8,556 bases of DNA from DAOUBF01 sp034432795 (GTDB taxonomy: Bacteria > Chloroflexota > Anaerolineae > DSLN01). The first letter of the stretch is position 1; every line of letters starts with the position of its first letter. The stretch is from positions 1 to 8,556 of the forward strand of contig DAOUBF010000085.1 in assembly GCA_034432795.1 (NCBI GenBank), written 5' to 3'. The notes under the pieces were generated by a model. The model was not told where the DNA came from. It worked only from the letters and a program-made list of their open reading frames with translations, and made no database searches. The position numbers and the translations under genes were made by a program. Below, in pieces: positions 1 to 5,916 of the stretch.

Positions 1-1
1 C

Positions 2-185
2 GTTTCAATCCCCACCCAGCCCTCAGGCCGGGTGCCACCTGGCTCATCTCGTGCAGGCAAGCCAGGCATTCCTCGTTTCAATCCCCACCCAGCCCTCAGG
101 CCGGGTGCCACCTGTGACCACGGGGGGTTATTCAGTGAAAACCAAGAAGTTTCAATCCCCACCCAGCCCTCAGGCCGGGTGCCAC
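2..185 (-). CRISPR. CRISPR array, leader-proximal end (3 repeats, 2 spacers; continues off the left edge)
   Basis: Three identical 37-nt repeats lie at 2-38, 75-111 and 149-185, separated by spacers of 36 nt (39-74) and 37 nt (112-148). Read on the minus strand the repeat ends in GGGATTGAAAC, the usual 3' end of repeats of this kind, so the array is transcribed leftward like the cas genes and its first repeat is 149-185. The minus-strand repeat divides into GTGG, a 9-bp stem (CACCCGGCC with GGCTGGGTG, one G-U pair) closed by loop TGAG, and an 11-nt tail. This matches type I-C processing, in which Cas5 cuts at the 3' base of the hairpin and leaves an 11-nt 5' handle. Base 1 should be the end of the next spacer, so the array size is unknown. 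At 37 nt the repeat is longer than the usual ~32 nt of I-C. I cannot name the spacer targets. Confidence 0.97.
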
Positions 186-310
186 GGTACCTCAAAAACG
201 CCAGATATACCTTGTTAGAACGCCTCCACCTCCTCTATTGCTGGCTAAAACCGGATGACCTCACGCGGATTATCAGTGATCTGCCTTTACAGGTAAGGTT
301 CGCGCACCCC
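186..310 (-). promoter_or_regulatory. CRISPR leader with possible promoter
   Basis: These 125 nt separate the cas2 stop from the first repeat and hold no gene. Position and repeat orientation make this the leader: it should promote array transcription and mark the first repeat for Cas1-Cas2 integration. A possible promoter on the minus strand has -10 GATAAT (269-274) and a weak -35 TTACCT (291-296) with a 16-nt spacer; this would give roughly 75 nt of leader RNA before the first repeat. The 28 nt at 190-217, four nt from the repeat, recur exactly at 5957-5984 between cas3 and cas5. The middle part is purine-rich on the minus strand (GAGGAGGTGGAGG). The leader role is well supported by context; the promoter hexamers are a weak call. 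Confidence 0.8.
190..217 (-). repeat. Leader-end 28-nt block, copy 1 (beside the array)
   Basis: This leader-end block is identical over 28 nt to 5957-5984. In both places it lies four nt upstream (minus strand) of a CRISPR repeat, so the shared unit is leader end plus repeat. It reads TAACAAGGTATATCTGGCG then TTTTTGAGG on the minus strand. In other systems the leader-repeat boundary is what Cas1-Cas2 recognise, so this block is the natural candidate for the local integration signal. Confidence 0.9.
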
Positions 311-601
311 TCAGAGCACCAACGGATCATGCAGATCAAAGGCTGGACGCTGACCGATCACCTCAACATACTGCTCGCGTGGCTCAAGCAGTCGGTAAAT
401 GCGGAGGCTATCTTCTTCCAGCTTCACCTCCCGTTCAAGCCGATGTTTAAGCTGTTCCAGTTGCGCCGCGTTCACCACGCACTCAAACACCGACTTCTGC
501 ACCCGCTGGCCGTATGCCTGGCACACCTTCGCTACACGACGTAACCGGCTGCGCCCGGCAGCGGTATCTGTGGCAACATCGTATGTGACCAATATCTCCA
601 T
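311..601 (-). CDS. cas2: Cas2, CRISPR adaptation protein
   Basis: Cas2 forms the central dimer of the Cas1-Cas2 integrase that inserts new spacers at the leader end of the array. The product is 96 aa, the normal size. It opens with a ferredoxin-like first strand MEILVTYDV containing the conserved Asp8, followed by the basic helix (GRSRLRRVAKVCQAYG) and the QKSVFEC strand typical of the family. The ATG at 601 lies 12 nt after the cas1 stop, with only a weak upstream GGGG as ribosome binding site, so it is probably translated by coupling to cas1. It is the last gene of the operon, with the leader directly downstream. Nothing is broken. Confidence 0.97.
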   Translation of the reverse strand: MEILVTYDVATDTAAGRSRLRRVAKVCQAYGQRVQKSVFECVVNAAQLEQLKHRLEREVKLEEDSLRIYRLLEPREQYVEVIGQRPAFDLHDPLVL

Positions 602-613
602 CTTCTGACCCCG

Positions 614-1648
614 CTACCGATATAGGAAGGGAAGATAATCCTGCAGATCACCGCGCAAGTGCCGGGCCAGCAGACGGGCCTGCACATGGGGCACAAGCCC
701 CAAAGGGAGCTTCTGCTTCAGCACCCGATGCTCCAACTCCTCCTCTTTGCGTCGCTGGTAGGCCACCAGGACCGTCCGGCGCCCCTCCTCGTTGAGATGC
801 ACGGCGCCCCCTGGCAGGTCTTCAAAGTGCTCTGCTTTCAACTGCCGCCGATTGATCAGCGTGATAGCCAGGCGGTCTGCCAGCACCGGGCGAAACTCCT
901 CCATCAGATCTAACGCCAACGCCGGCCGTCCTGGGCGTAGCGCATGGAGATACCCCACCTGCGGATCCAACCCGACCCCCTCCAGCGCGGCAATGCACTC
1001 GGCCCGCAGCAACGCATACAGGAACGAGAGCACGGAGTTAGCCCGATCGCGCGGCGGGCGTCGCGTCCGGCCATCCAGGGTAAAGCGCTCACGCTCCCCC
1101 CGGATCATGGCGTTGAACACCCCAAAATACACACGTCCCGCCTCGCCCTCGGCGCCACGCACCGTATTCAGGTCGTGGCTGCCCCGCAGCCGCTCCAGAA
1201 TCTCGGCCAGCCGTTCTCCAGCCCCGGTCAGAGCTAGTTTGTCCTCCGCCGCTGTGCCAGGCTCCCGAGCCGCACGCAGCACCACCTGGCGGCTGTTCTG
1301 CACCTTCGCCGCCACGATCTGGCGGGCGATCTGCCACGGCCGATCTCTGTGGGAGAGGGCCAGATGCTGCGCCCGTCGCAGCAAGACATTCCCCCGCGTC
1401 GGCCCCTCAACCCGCGCCTTGAAGCGCCCGTTACGATCAAGCCATACCAGGCTACGCCCATCTTCAGCGCAACGCTGGATCAAGAACGGGGTGATCGTCA
1501 CCTGACCAAAGACCACAATCCCGCTCAGGCGCAAAAGCGGCACGCGTAACCGCGTCTCACGCTCCACCTCCACCCGCACCGTGTCATGATCAAGATGTAA
1601 CACAGCCCCTTGCGTTTGTACGTAGAGGACGTTCAACAACTCATACAC
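614..1648 (-). CDS. cas1: Cas1, CRISPR integrase
   Basis: Cas1 is the metal-dependent integrase that joins prespacers to the repeat, in complex with Cas2 and here also Cas4. The product is 344 aa, the usual length for I-C Cas1. The N-terminal beta domain (about 1-80) is followed by the all-helical catalytic domain. Expected active-site residues are visible: Glu167 in RGAEGEAGRVYF, His235 in VGYLHALRPG, and Asp247 with Glu250 in ALDLMEEFRP. The start is a GTG at 1648. It begins two nt after the cas4 stop and has a GGAGG seven nt upstream inside the end of cas4, so translation is probably coupled to cas4. No defect is visible. Confidence 0.97.
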   Translation of the reverse strand: MYELLNVLYVQTQGAVLHLDHDTVRVEVERETRLRVPLLRLSGIVVFGQVTITPFLIQRCAEDGRSLVWLDRNGRFKARVEGPTRGNVLLRRAQHLALSHRDRPWQIARQIVAAKVQNSRQVVLRAAREPGTAAEDKLALTGAGERLAEILERLRGSHDLNTVRGAEGEAGRVYFGVFNAMIRGERERFTLDGRTRRPPRDRANSVLSFLYALLRAECIAALEGVGLDPQVGYLHALRPGRPALALDLMEEFRPVLADRLAITLINRRQLKAEHFEDLPGGAVHLNEEGRRTVLVAYQRRKEEELEHRVLKQKLPLGLVPHVQARLLARHLRGDLQDYLPFLYR

Positions 1649-1650
1649 CC

Positions 1651-2298
1651 TTACGCCTCCTCCGATGTCTCAGTTCCAGCGGGCGGGTCCCAGGGATGGA
1701 AAAGCGCGCCCTGCAAGCCACGCAGCCGCGCCGGTTCGCCCACCACCCAGGGCAGGCAGGCGTTGATCAGCGAACAGTTCGGGCAACGTGCATCGTTCGG
1801 CGCTTCTGGCAGGCGCTGCGCCGTGAGCATCGCCCGAACGGCCTCAATCACCTCCAACGTCTGCCTCCGCAACTCCGCATCAAACTGGATCTCAACCTGC
1901 CGTCTGGCGCCGGTGTAGTAGATCGCCCCGCGCGGCACCGGCACACCCAGCATCTCCTCCAGACATAGCGCCTGCGCGCACAGTTGCAGATCGGCGTGTC
2001 GCCCCCGTCGCTGGCCCGATTTATACTCAATCGGGTAGGGCCCCTCTGGCCGCAGCTCAACCACATCTGCCTTCCCGCGCAGGCCGAGCCGATCCGACCA
2101 GAGGGGCACACCCCGCAGTGTGCGCACGCCTTTACTGGACGTGTCCTCACCTGTATCTACCCGCTCGTGCGCTTGCCGCCCCCGGATGGTGAACAGATTC
2201 TCATCAAACGTCTGCTCAACGTAGATCAGCGCGCACTGGCGCGGGCAGTAGCTGTAGTGCTCTATGGCTGAGATCAGGATCTCCTCAGTTTCCTCCAT
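1651..2298 (-). CDS. cas4: Cas4, RecB-like Fe-S nuclease of spacer acquisition
   Basis: Cas4 trims prespacers and helps select those with the correct PAM before Cas1-Cas2 integrate them. With the start at 2298 it is 215 aa. The Fe-S cysteines are present: Cys18 in the N-terminal YCPRQC and Cys172, Cys175 and Cys181 in RCPNCSLINAC. RecB-type nuclease residues are His44 (QAHERVD), Asp78 (GKADVVE), and Glu91 and Lys93 (IEYKSG), followed by QLCAQA. I chose the ATG at 2298 because the family homology begins at MEETEEILISAIEHYSYCPR. An in-frame ATG at 2376 would add 26 residues encoded by a hairpin and a CRISPR-repeat remnant, with no family resemblance. The start codon lies within that remnant (2296-2328), which also supplies the purine-rich sequence ahead of it. 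Confidence 0.95.
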   Translation of the reverse strand: MEETEEILISAIEHYSYCPRQCALIYVEQTFDENLFTIRGRQAHERVDTGEDTSSKGVRTLRGVPLWSDRLGLRGKADVVELRPEGPYPIEYKSGQRRGRHADLQLCAQALCLEEMLGVPVPRGAIYYTGARRQVEIQFDAELRRQTLEVIEAVRAMLTAQRLPEAPNDARCPNCSLINACLPWVVGEPARLRGLQGALFHPWDPPAGTETSEEA

Positions 2299-2328
2299 AT
2301 CCCACCTGGCCTGAAGGCTGGGTGCCAC
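2296..2328 (-). repeat. Degenerate CRISPR repeat overlapping the cas4 start
   Basis: Over 33 nt this matches the last 33 plus-strand bases of the array repeat at 24 positions, including an unbroken GGGTGCCAC. It has the same orientation as the array. On the minus strand the stem halves become CACCCAGCC and GGCCAGGTG around loop TTCA: seven Watson-Crick pairs and two mismatches. The following handle has decayed to GGATATG, whose last three bases are the cas4 start codon. The AGGTG of the 3' stem half lies where a Shine-Dalgarno would be, so folding could mask cas4 translation and cutting could expose it. The repeat origin is seen in sequence; the control role is inferred. Confidence 0.8.
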
Positions 2329-2331
2329 GGT

Positions 2332-2353
2332 GGGGCACGTTACAACGTACCCC
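2332..2353. repeat. Hairpin between cas7 and cas4
   Basis: The arms GGGGCACGT and ACGTACCCC enclose TACA. In minus-strand RNA this forms a 9-bp stem with one G-U pair and a 4-nt loop. It lies three nt upstream of the repeat remnant at the cas4 start. No T-tract follows, so it is not a standard terminator. A weaker hairpin at 2381-2400 (TGAGGA and TCCTCA around 8 nt) precedes it. Together they fill the 134-nt gap between the effector genes and the adaptation genes, and could act as an mRNA stability or processing element. Confidence 0.55.
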
Positions 2354-2432
2354 CGAAGGTGGCATTGCGAGATCATCCGTTGAGGACCTTTTGCTCCTCA
2401 TCCAGCCCTTCGCCAGCCTCTGCGCCCATCGC

Positions 2433-3344
2433 CTACCCTACCAGCCGTGTCAGCGTCACGCCTTTCGGCAACCCGGCGTCATTGACCTCTACCTGATAGT
2501 CCTGGAAGGAGCGCGGAGCGGGGACGCCCGGCTTGCGTGAGACGCGCACCCGCTCAAACAGTTGGTGCGCGGGCGCATTGCCCAGGCTGCTCTCGTGCGT
2601 GAACACGTACAGCCCCTGGCAGGCCATCAGCCCGCGTGAGGCCGAACGGTCCAGGTCCCACATCTGCACCAGCGCCTGCCAGAACAACTCCAGGTCTTCC
2701 TCCGTCACGCCCGCCCGCTGCGCGAAGTGCGGGTTAAAGAAGCCATGCGCGCGGTACAGGCCATAAGGCACGAGCGCCTTGCGTCCCATCTCAGTCTGCT
2801 TGCCGCCGACCTCGCCCTCCTCGGTGACAACCACCCTGGCATCCTCCTCGCGGGTCACGGCCACACGGGTGATAGACAGGTCCAGCGGGACAATCGGGTC
2901 AATGGAGCGGGCGAAGGTAATCTGGACAGGCCCACGCACCTGGCCCGCATTTACACCGGTCGTCATGACCGCACCGAACATCCGAATATCATAGAAGTTA
3001 GCGCACATCCAGTCGCGGGCCTTGTCCACATCCTCCTTCGCCTGCTTGGCGCCTGTAGAGGTCAGCCCAAGCGCCTCATAAGCACGCTTATGGAGGGCAT
3101 TCAGTGCCTCGCCTCCACTCTGGATATAAATCTTAAAGCGCCCCTCGTCGCCGCGCGCCAGGTCCACCCAATCGCGCACCTTGCGCTTGATAGCGACATC
3201 GGTGACCAGCCCCTGCATGGTCTCCGGGTCCACGCGCGGCAGGTTGCCCGCGTCCGGGTCGCCGTTGGGGTTGCCGTCGGTGACATCAAACAGGTACACG
3301 AAGTCGTGACGGCGGGTGACGTCAAGATAGGGATAAGTCGCCAT
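2433..3344 (-). CDS. cas7: Cas7 (Csd2), Cascade backbone subunit
   Basis: Cas7 polymerises along the crRNA spacer to form the backbone of the type I-C complex. The product is 303 aa with the family's RRM-like core. Recognisable Csd2 segments are DGNPNGDPDAGNLPRVDPET near residues 22-41, GLVTDVAIKRKVRDWV, the FGAVMTTGVNAGQVRGPVQ segment, the SIDPI segment and KALVPYGLYRAHGFFNP. I chose the ATG at 3344 over an in-frame start six codons upstream. It has AGGAGG nine nt ahead (inside the last codons of cas8c), and MATYPYLDVTRRHDFVYLFD fits the family N-terminus. It begins one nt after the cas8c stop, so translation is probably coupled. The gap to cas4 is 134 nt and structured. Confidence 0.97.
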   Translation of the reverse strand: MATYPYLDVTRRHDFVYLFDVTDGNPNGDPDAGNLPRVDPETMQGLVTDVAIKRKVRDWVDLARGDEGRFKIYIQSGGEALNALHKRAYEALGLTSTGAKQAKEDVDKARDWMCANFYDIRMFGAVMTTGVNAGQVRGPVQITFARSIDPIVPLDLSITRVAVTREEDARVVVTEEGEVGGKQTEMGRKALVPYGLYRAHGFFNPHFAQRAGVTEEDLELFWQALVQMWDLDRSASRGLMACQGLYVFTHESSLGNAPAHQLFERVRVSRKPGVPAPRSFQDYQVEVNDAGLPKGVTLTRLVG

Positions 3345-3345
3345 G

Positions 3346-3825
3346 TCAGTTTTCCTCCTCATATGGAATCTCTTCAGCTAAGGGTTCGTCTGCGGCTATT
3401 TCAATCCCCACCCAGTCTTCAGAGGGGGTGACACTTCGTTCCGCCTTACGGCGTTCGCTCGCTTCGCGCGCCTGAGCGCGGTCATAAGCGCGCTGGTGAT
3501 AGTAGCCCAGGGCGAACAGGCCCTGTTCCTCCAGCGTGAGAGTGCGCGGGAAGCCGCTCAGGCCGGCCTGAATATCCTCCAGGCGGCGCTGTAGGGCATG
3601 ATAAGCATTGGGCCTGTCACGCTCCAGCTTCGCCAGGTGCGGCTGCGCACCGCGCAACAGCCGCCCAAAGACGGAAGCGGGCGCCGAGGACGCCGTGCCA
3701 AAGAAGCGGTCCACGATGGTCGCCTTCGCGCTGGGGACTGCCAGACGCTGCACTTCTTCCAGCACGGCGAACAGCCGCCCACAACGATAGGCGGCGTTGG
3801 GGTTCTCAGGATCAAGTTGCACCAT
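3346..3825 (-). CDS. cas11c: Cas11c, small subunit from an internal cas8c start
   Basis: In type I-C systems the small subunit Cas11c is known to be made by internal translation initiation in cas8c, in frame, and packs along the complex belly to stabilise the R-loop. Here an ATG at 3825 (Met434 of Cas8c) is preceded, five nt away, by AAAGGAGG (3831-3838), a full match to the anti-Shine-Dalgarno and as good as any gene-start site in this window. The product would be 159 aa starting MVQLDPENPNAAYRCGRLFA, the expected region for Cas11c. It shares the stop and the repeat-encoded tail with Cas8c. The site is seen; its use is inferred from the family. Confidence 0.85.
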   Translation of the reverse strand: MVQLDPENPNAAYRCGRLFAVLEEVQRLAVPSAKATIVDRFFGTASSAPASVFGRLLRGAQPHLAKLERDRPNAYHALQRRLEDIQAGLSGFPRTLTLEEQGLFALGYYHQRAYDRAQAREASERRKAERSVTPSEDWVGIEIAADEPLAEEIPYEEEN

Positions 3826-5124
3826 CGTATCCTCCTTTGCATTGGGTTGATGGCTAAGCCAGACGAGCTTGATCAGGGCGGCTCGCTGGCGGGTGACCAC
3901 CTGCTCCGCCCGGTTGCGGCGGACCGCCTGGTAGAGCAGGTCAAAGGGCAGCGGCGTGCCGGTAAGCGCAGCGTGCAAAAGGGCACGCGCTATCGGTGGC
4001 GCCAGGTCTTGGAGGTCACGCACCGTCGCCCCGGCCAGCGCATACAGGCCCAGCGGTTGCGGCTCCTCACCGGACGCCCCCACGATCTTCTGCCTTTGAA
4101 ACCAGATGGCCAGATGGCGCTTGGCCTCGCCTACCGTCATATCAATCCAGTCGCGCACCACCGCTCGCCCGCCGCTGGCGGAGAGCACGGTCGCATAGAA
4201 GGCGGCATCGTCCACCTCCGGCATCCGCTGACCGCTGCGCACCGATGCCAGCAGGCTGCGCACCTGCTCAGGCTGGGGGTTATCCAGAAAGTCGCGGAGG
4301 GAGAAGCCCACCGCTTCCCGCGTCCAGAAAATAAACGCCGCGTTGTTGAGCGTGATCCGGCTGGATTCACCGGCCAGCAACTCATTCGCTGCTTTGGTGA
4401 AGCGCTCACCGCACGAGGCGCAGGTTGGCGCGATCAGCGATGCTTTCAGCCCATAGGACTCAAACGCCTCAGCGTTCGCGGAGATGATCGCCACGCCTGA
4501 TGTCTGGCCGCCAGGGATGCCTTTGATCTTCGCCTGCAACCGGCTGAGAACAGGCCGCTTCTGTCCGCAGACCAGGCATTGCATCACCGGCGCATTCGGG
4601 TCGGCCGCCGGGTCATGCTCGGCGGCCCAGAACGCCTGAACTGCAGGCAGGTCTATGGGGAAGACATCACCCACACGAAACGTCATCGTCGCGCCTGGGT
4701 CAAAGTCGTCGGGCAGGCGGAGTTGGGCGCGGGCTTCAGCAGCGTGCAGGAAGCGGCGCACCGCCTCAACCGCAGGCTCCTGCGTCACCTCGGCGCAGCG
4801 ATCCACCAACTCCAGATATGCCCGGTGACGCTTTTCCGCGCGCGGAGATGTGGAGCCTTCACGCGCCAACCCCAGCGTATATTCGGCGTTATCGGCCAGG
4901 AGCAGCGGGCGCACTGCGGACGACCGCTGGACCCGAGGCGCCATACGACATTGGCCGTACCGGGTGCCTGGGCTGCCTGGATCGGCGGTGTCGGTTGGCT
5001 GTGGGTTGAGCAGGCGACCTGTTCCGTCCAGTTCAATGATATAGCGAATCGCCGTCTTGCTATAGAGCGTCGGCGGAAGCTCAAGTCGCACGTCGGCATA
5101 TTCTTTCAGTCGTTGTAGTAGCAT
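3346..5124 (-). CDS. cas8c: Cas8c (Csd1), Cascade large subunit
   Basis: Cas8c is the large subunit that recognises the PAM and helps recruit Cas3. The product is 592 aa, normal for Csd1. Two CxxC pairs, Cys183/Cys186 (CLVCGQ) and Cys235/Cys238 (CASCGE), look like a zinc site. The C-terminal part holds the family segments LDPENPNAAYRCGRLFAVLE and LFALGYYHQRAYDRA. After the latter the protein carries a charged tail of about 45 residues. Part of this (VTPSEDWVGIEI, about residues 564-576) is encoded by a CRISPR-repeat copy at 3398-3434. I chose the ATG at 5124, nine nt after GGAGG; the in-frame TTG at 5133 directly abuts that GGAGG and cannot be served by it. The same frame probably also yields Cas11c from 3825. 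Confidence 0.96.
   Translation of the reverse strand: MLLQRLKEYADVRLELPPTLYSKTAIRYIIELDGTGRLLNPQPTDTADPGSPGTRYGQCRMAPRVQRSSAVRPLLLADNAEYTLGLAREGSTSPRAEKRHRAYLELVDRCAEVTQEPAVEAVRRFLHAAEARAQLRLPDDFDPGATMTFRVGDVFPIDLPAVQAFWAAEHDPAADPNAPVMQCLVCGQKRPVLSRLQAKIKGIPGGQTSGVAIISANAEAFESYGLKASLIAPTCASCGERFTKAANELLAGESSRITLNNAAFIFWTREAVGFSLRDFLDNPQPEQVRSLLASVRSGQRMPEVDDAAFYATVLSASGGRAVVRDWIDMTVGEAKRHLAIWFQRQKIVGASGEEPQPLGLYALAGATVRDLQDLAPPIARALLHAALTGTPLPFDLLYQAVRRNRAEQVVTRQRAALIKLVWLSHQPNAKEDTMVQLDPENPNAAYRCGRLFAVLEEVQRLAVPSAKATIVDRFFGTASSAPASVFGRLLRGAQPHLAKLERDRPNAYHALQRRLEDIQAGLSGFPRTLTLEEQGLFALGYYHQRAYDRAQAREASERRKAERSVTPSEDWVGIEIAADEPLAEEIPYEEEN
3398..3434 (-). repeat. CRISPR-repeat copy inside the 3' end of cas8c
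   Basis: Thirty of 37 positions match the array repeat, ungapped and in the crRNA-sense orientation. Mismatches are at repeat positions 1, 19, 21, 26-28 and 34 (plus-strand numbering). On the minus strand the outer five pairs (CACCC with GGGTG) and two inner pairs remain, with a 2x2 internal loop. The handle GGGATTGAAAT is kept apart from its last base. It lies wholly inside the reading frame and encodes part of the Cas8c/Cas11c tail, about 50 nt before the cas8c stop. The long intact CCCCACCCAG and TTTCAATC segments make chance resemblance very unlikely. Confidence 0.9.
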
Positions 5125-5164
5125 GTTCCTCAACCTCCAACCCTTGGGCAGGGGATGCTACCCA

Positions 5165-5201
5165 GTTTCAATCCCCACCCAGCCCTCAGGCCAGGTGCCA
5201 C
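5165..5201 (-). repeat. Near-perfect solitary CRISPR repeat between cas5 and cas8c
   Basis: This is identical to the array repeat at 36 of 37 positions; the single change (plus-strand G to A at 5193) turns one stem C-G pair into a wobble, so the hairpin survives. It has the same orientation as the array. It starts two nt after the cas5 stop and is followed (minus strand) by 40 nt (5164-5125), close to spacer length, leading to the cas8c ATG and containing its GGAGG. A transcript through here would look like repeat plus a spacer-sized segment with no second repeat. High identity implies either recent origin or continuing selection. Confidence 0.96.
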
Positions 5202-5203
5202 CG

Positions 5204-5857
5204 TTAAGGATGATGCAGGCGTATTGGAGGCACATGGAGGATGCCATTCTCCAATCGCGCCTGGAAGAAGTGTGGTTCACCCCGACCGGAGTTGTCCGGC
5301 GCGTAAGCCAGATCGTACAGCATCGGCCCCAGGTCCTCGCTGTGCGGAATCGGTCGCTCGCTTCCGTCTGGCCTGGCGAAGGCCGCGGAGAACTCGCGAC
5401 AGCCCAGATAGGGCGTCGCGAAACAACGGCCCTCCTCCACCCGCCGCCGAAACTGGTCACGAAACGCAGCCGGATCAACCTCCACACCGGGCTTCACGTC
5501 TATCTGGGCGCGGATCACATAGGCCACGTCGCGCAACGCCAGCGTATGCCGCTGGGCGCGATCGGCGCTGGCGTCATAGCCGCCGCCATTCGTTTGCCAT
5601 TCTTTTGCGCTGCGAGGGCTGGCGCGGCTATTGACCTCATTCCGCAGGATAGAGAAGTAGCGGATGGGCTTTAACACCCAAATCTCCTCCACCCGCCAGA
5701 CGAACTGCGGCTTCCAATAGATCGCCTCCAGCACGCCGCGCGCTGCCGAGGGCGTCATCACCGGGTACGTCACCCGCTCCACTTTCATCTCCGGCCGGGT
5801 GAAGCAGGCGAACTCCCCCCAAACGCGCACCGTAAGGGGTGGGTAAGATACTGCCAT
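5204..5857 (-). CDS. cas5: Cas5 (Cas5d), pre-crRNA endonuclease and Cascade subunit
   Basis: In type I-C, which lacks Cas6, Cas5 cuts pre-crRNA at the 3' base of the repeat hairpin, then stays on the 5' handle and caps the Cas7 backbone. The product is 217 aa, the usual size. Family segments are VRVWGEFACFTRPEMKVERV, VMTPSAARGVLEAIYWKP and AQRHTLALRDVAYVI. Tyr47 in EAIYWKP lies where Cas5d enzymes have a catalytic tyrosine, and His104 in QRHTLAL may correspond to the catalytic histidine; I cannot align this precisely. I chose the ATG at 5857 because GGAGG lies just upstream (5862-5867) and MAVSYPPLTVRVWGEF starts the family homology. The longer frame to 5962 would read through a repeat. Repeat copies flank the gene on both sides. 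Confidence 0.96.
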   Translation of the reverse strand: MAVSYPPLTVRVWGEFACFTRPEMKVERVTYPVMTPSAARGVLEAIYWKPQFVWRVEEIWVLKPIRYFSILRNEVNSRASPRSAKEWQTNGGGYDASADRAQRHTLALRDVAYVIRAQIDVKPGVEVDPAAFRDQFRRRVEEGRCFATPYLGCREFSAAFARPDGSERPIPHSEDLGPMLYDLAYAPDNSGRGEPHFFQARLENGILHVPPIRLHHP

Positions 5858-5916
5858 ATGGACCTCCTTTCTTTCTTGCCTAAAAAGATTTCCGCCACGC
5901 AGTGGCATTATACGAC
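5858..5916 (-). promoter_or_regulatory. cas5 untranslated leader with weak hairpin and TATAAT
   Basis: This lies between the orphan repeat and the cas5 ATG. On the minus strand it begins with GTCGTATAATGCC: the TATAAT at 5907-5912 is a perfect -10 hexamer, but I see no matching -35 in the repeat remnant upstream. A small hairpin follows (GCCAC and GTGGC at 5894-5906), then TTTTT at 5882-5886 seven nt beyond the stem. This is too loose for a confident intrinsic terminator but could attenuate. The region ends with AAAGGAGG as the cas5 ribosome binding site. In crRNA terms it is where a spacer would lie. Confidence 0.4.

Noticed and set aside
39..65. Inverted repeat CTGGCT/AGCCAG inside the first spacer
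   Set aside because: A 6-bp dyad with a 15-nt loop is expected by chance, and spacers derive from foreign DNA.
32..544. Plus-strand 170-aa open frame across the array, leader and cas2
   Set aside because: It runs through CRISPR repeats and antisense to cas2; its openness follows from the GC-rich repeat composition and it shows no protein family.
2299..2376. Longer cas4 starting at 2376
   Set aside because: The extra 26 residues come from the hairpin and repeat remnant and do not resemble Cas4; the family N-terminus starts at 2298. The poor ribosome binding site there leaves some doubt.
3598..4500. Plus-strand 300-aa open frame (also 2727-3431 and 6671-7567)
   Set aside because: These are antisense to cas8c, cas7 and cas3, which are clear family members; long antisense frames are common in GC-rich coding DNA, and none has a good ribosome binding site or recognisable domain.
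5125..5133. TTG start of cas8c at 5133
   Set aside because: The GGAGG directly abuts this codon, leaving no spacing; it fits the ATG at 5124.
5125..5164. Spacer-like segments after the orphan repeats acting as guides (CreR/CreA type) against the cas3 promoter
   Set aside because: I compared the first dozen bases after the repeats at 5165, 5917 and 3398 with both strands of 8141-8399 and found no match next to a TTC PAM. A short CATCCC resemblance to the promoter spacer is not at the seed. Targets outside the window cannot be excluded.
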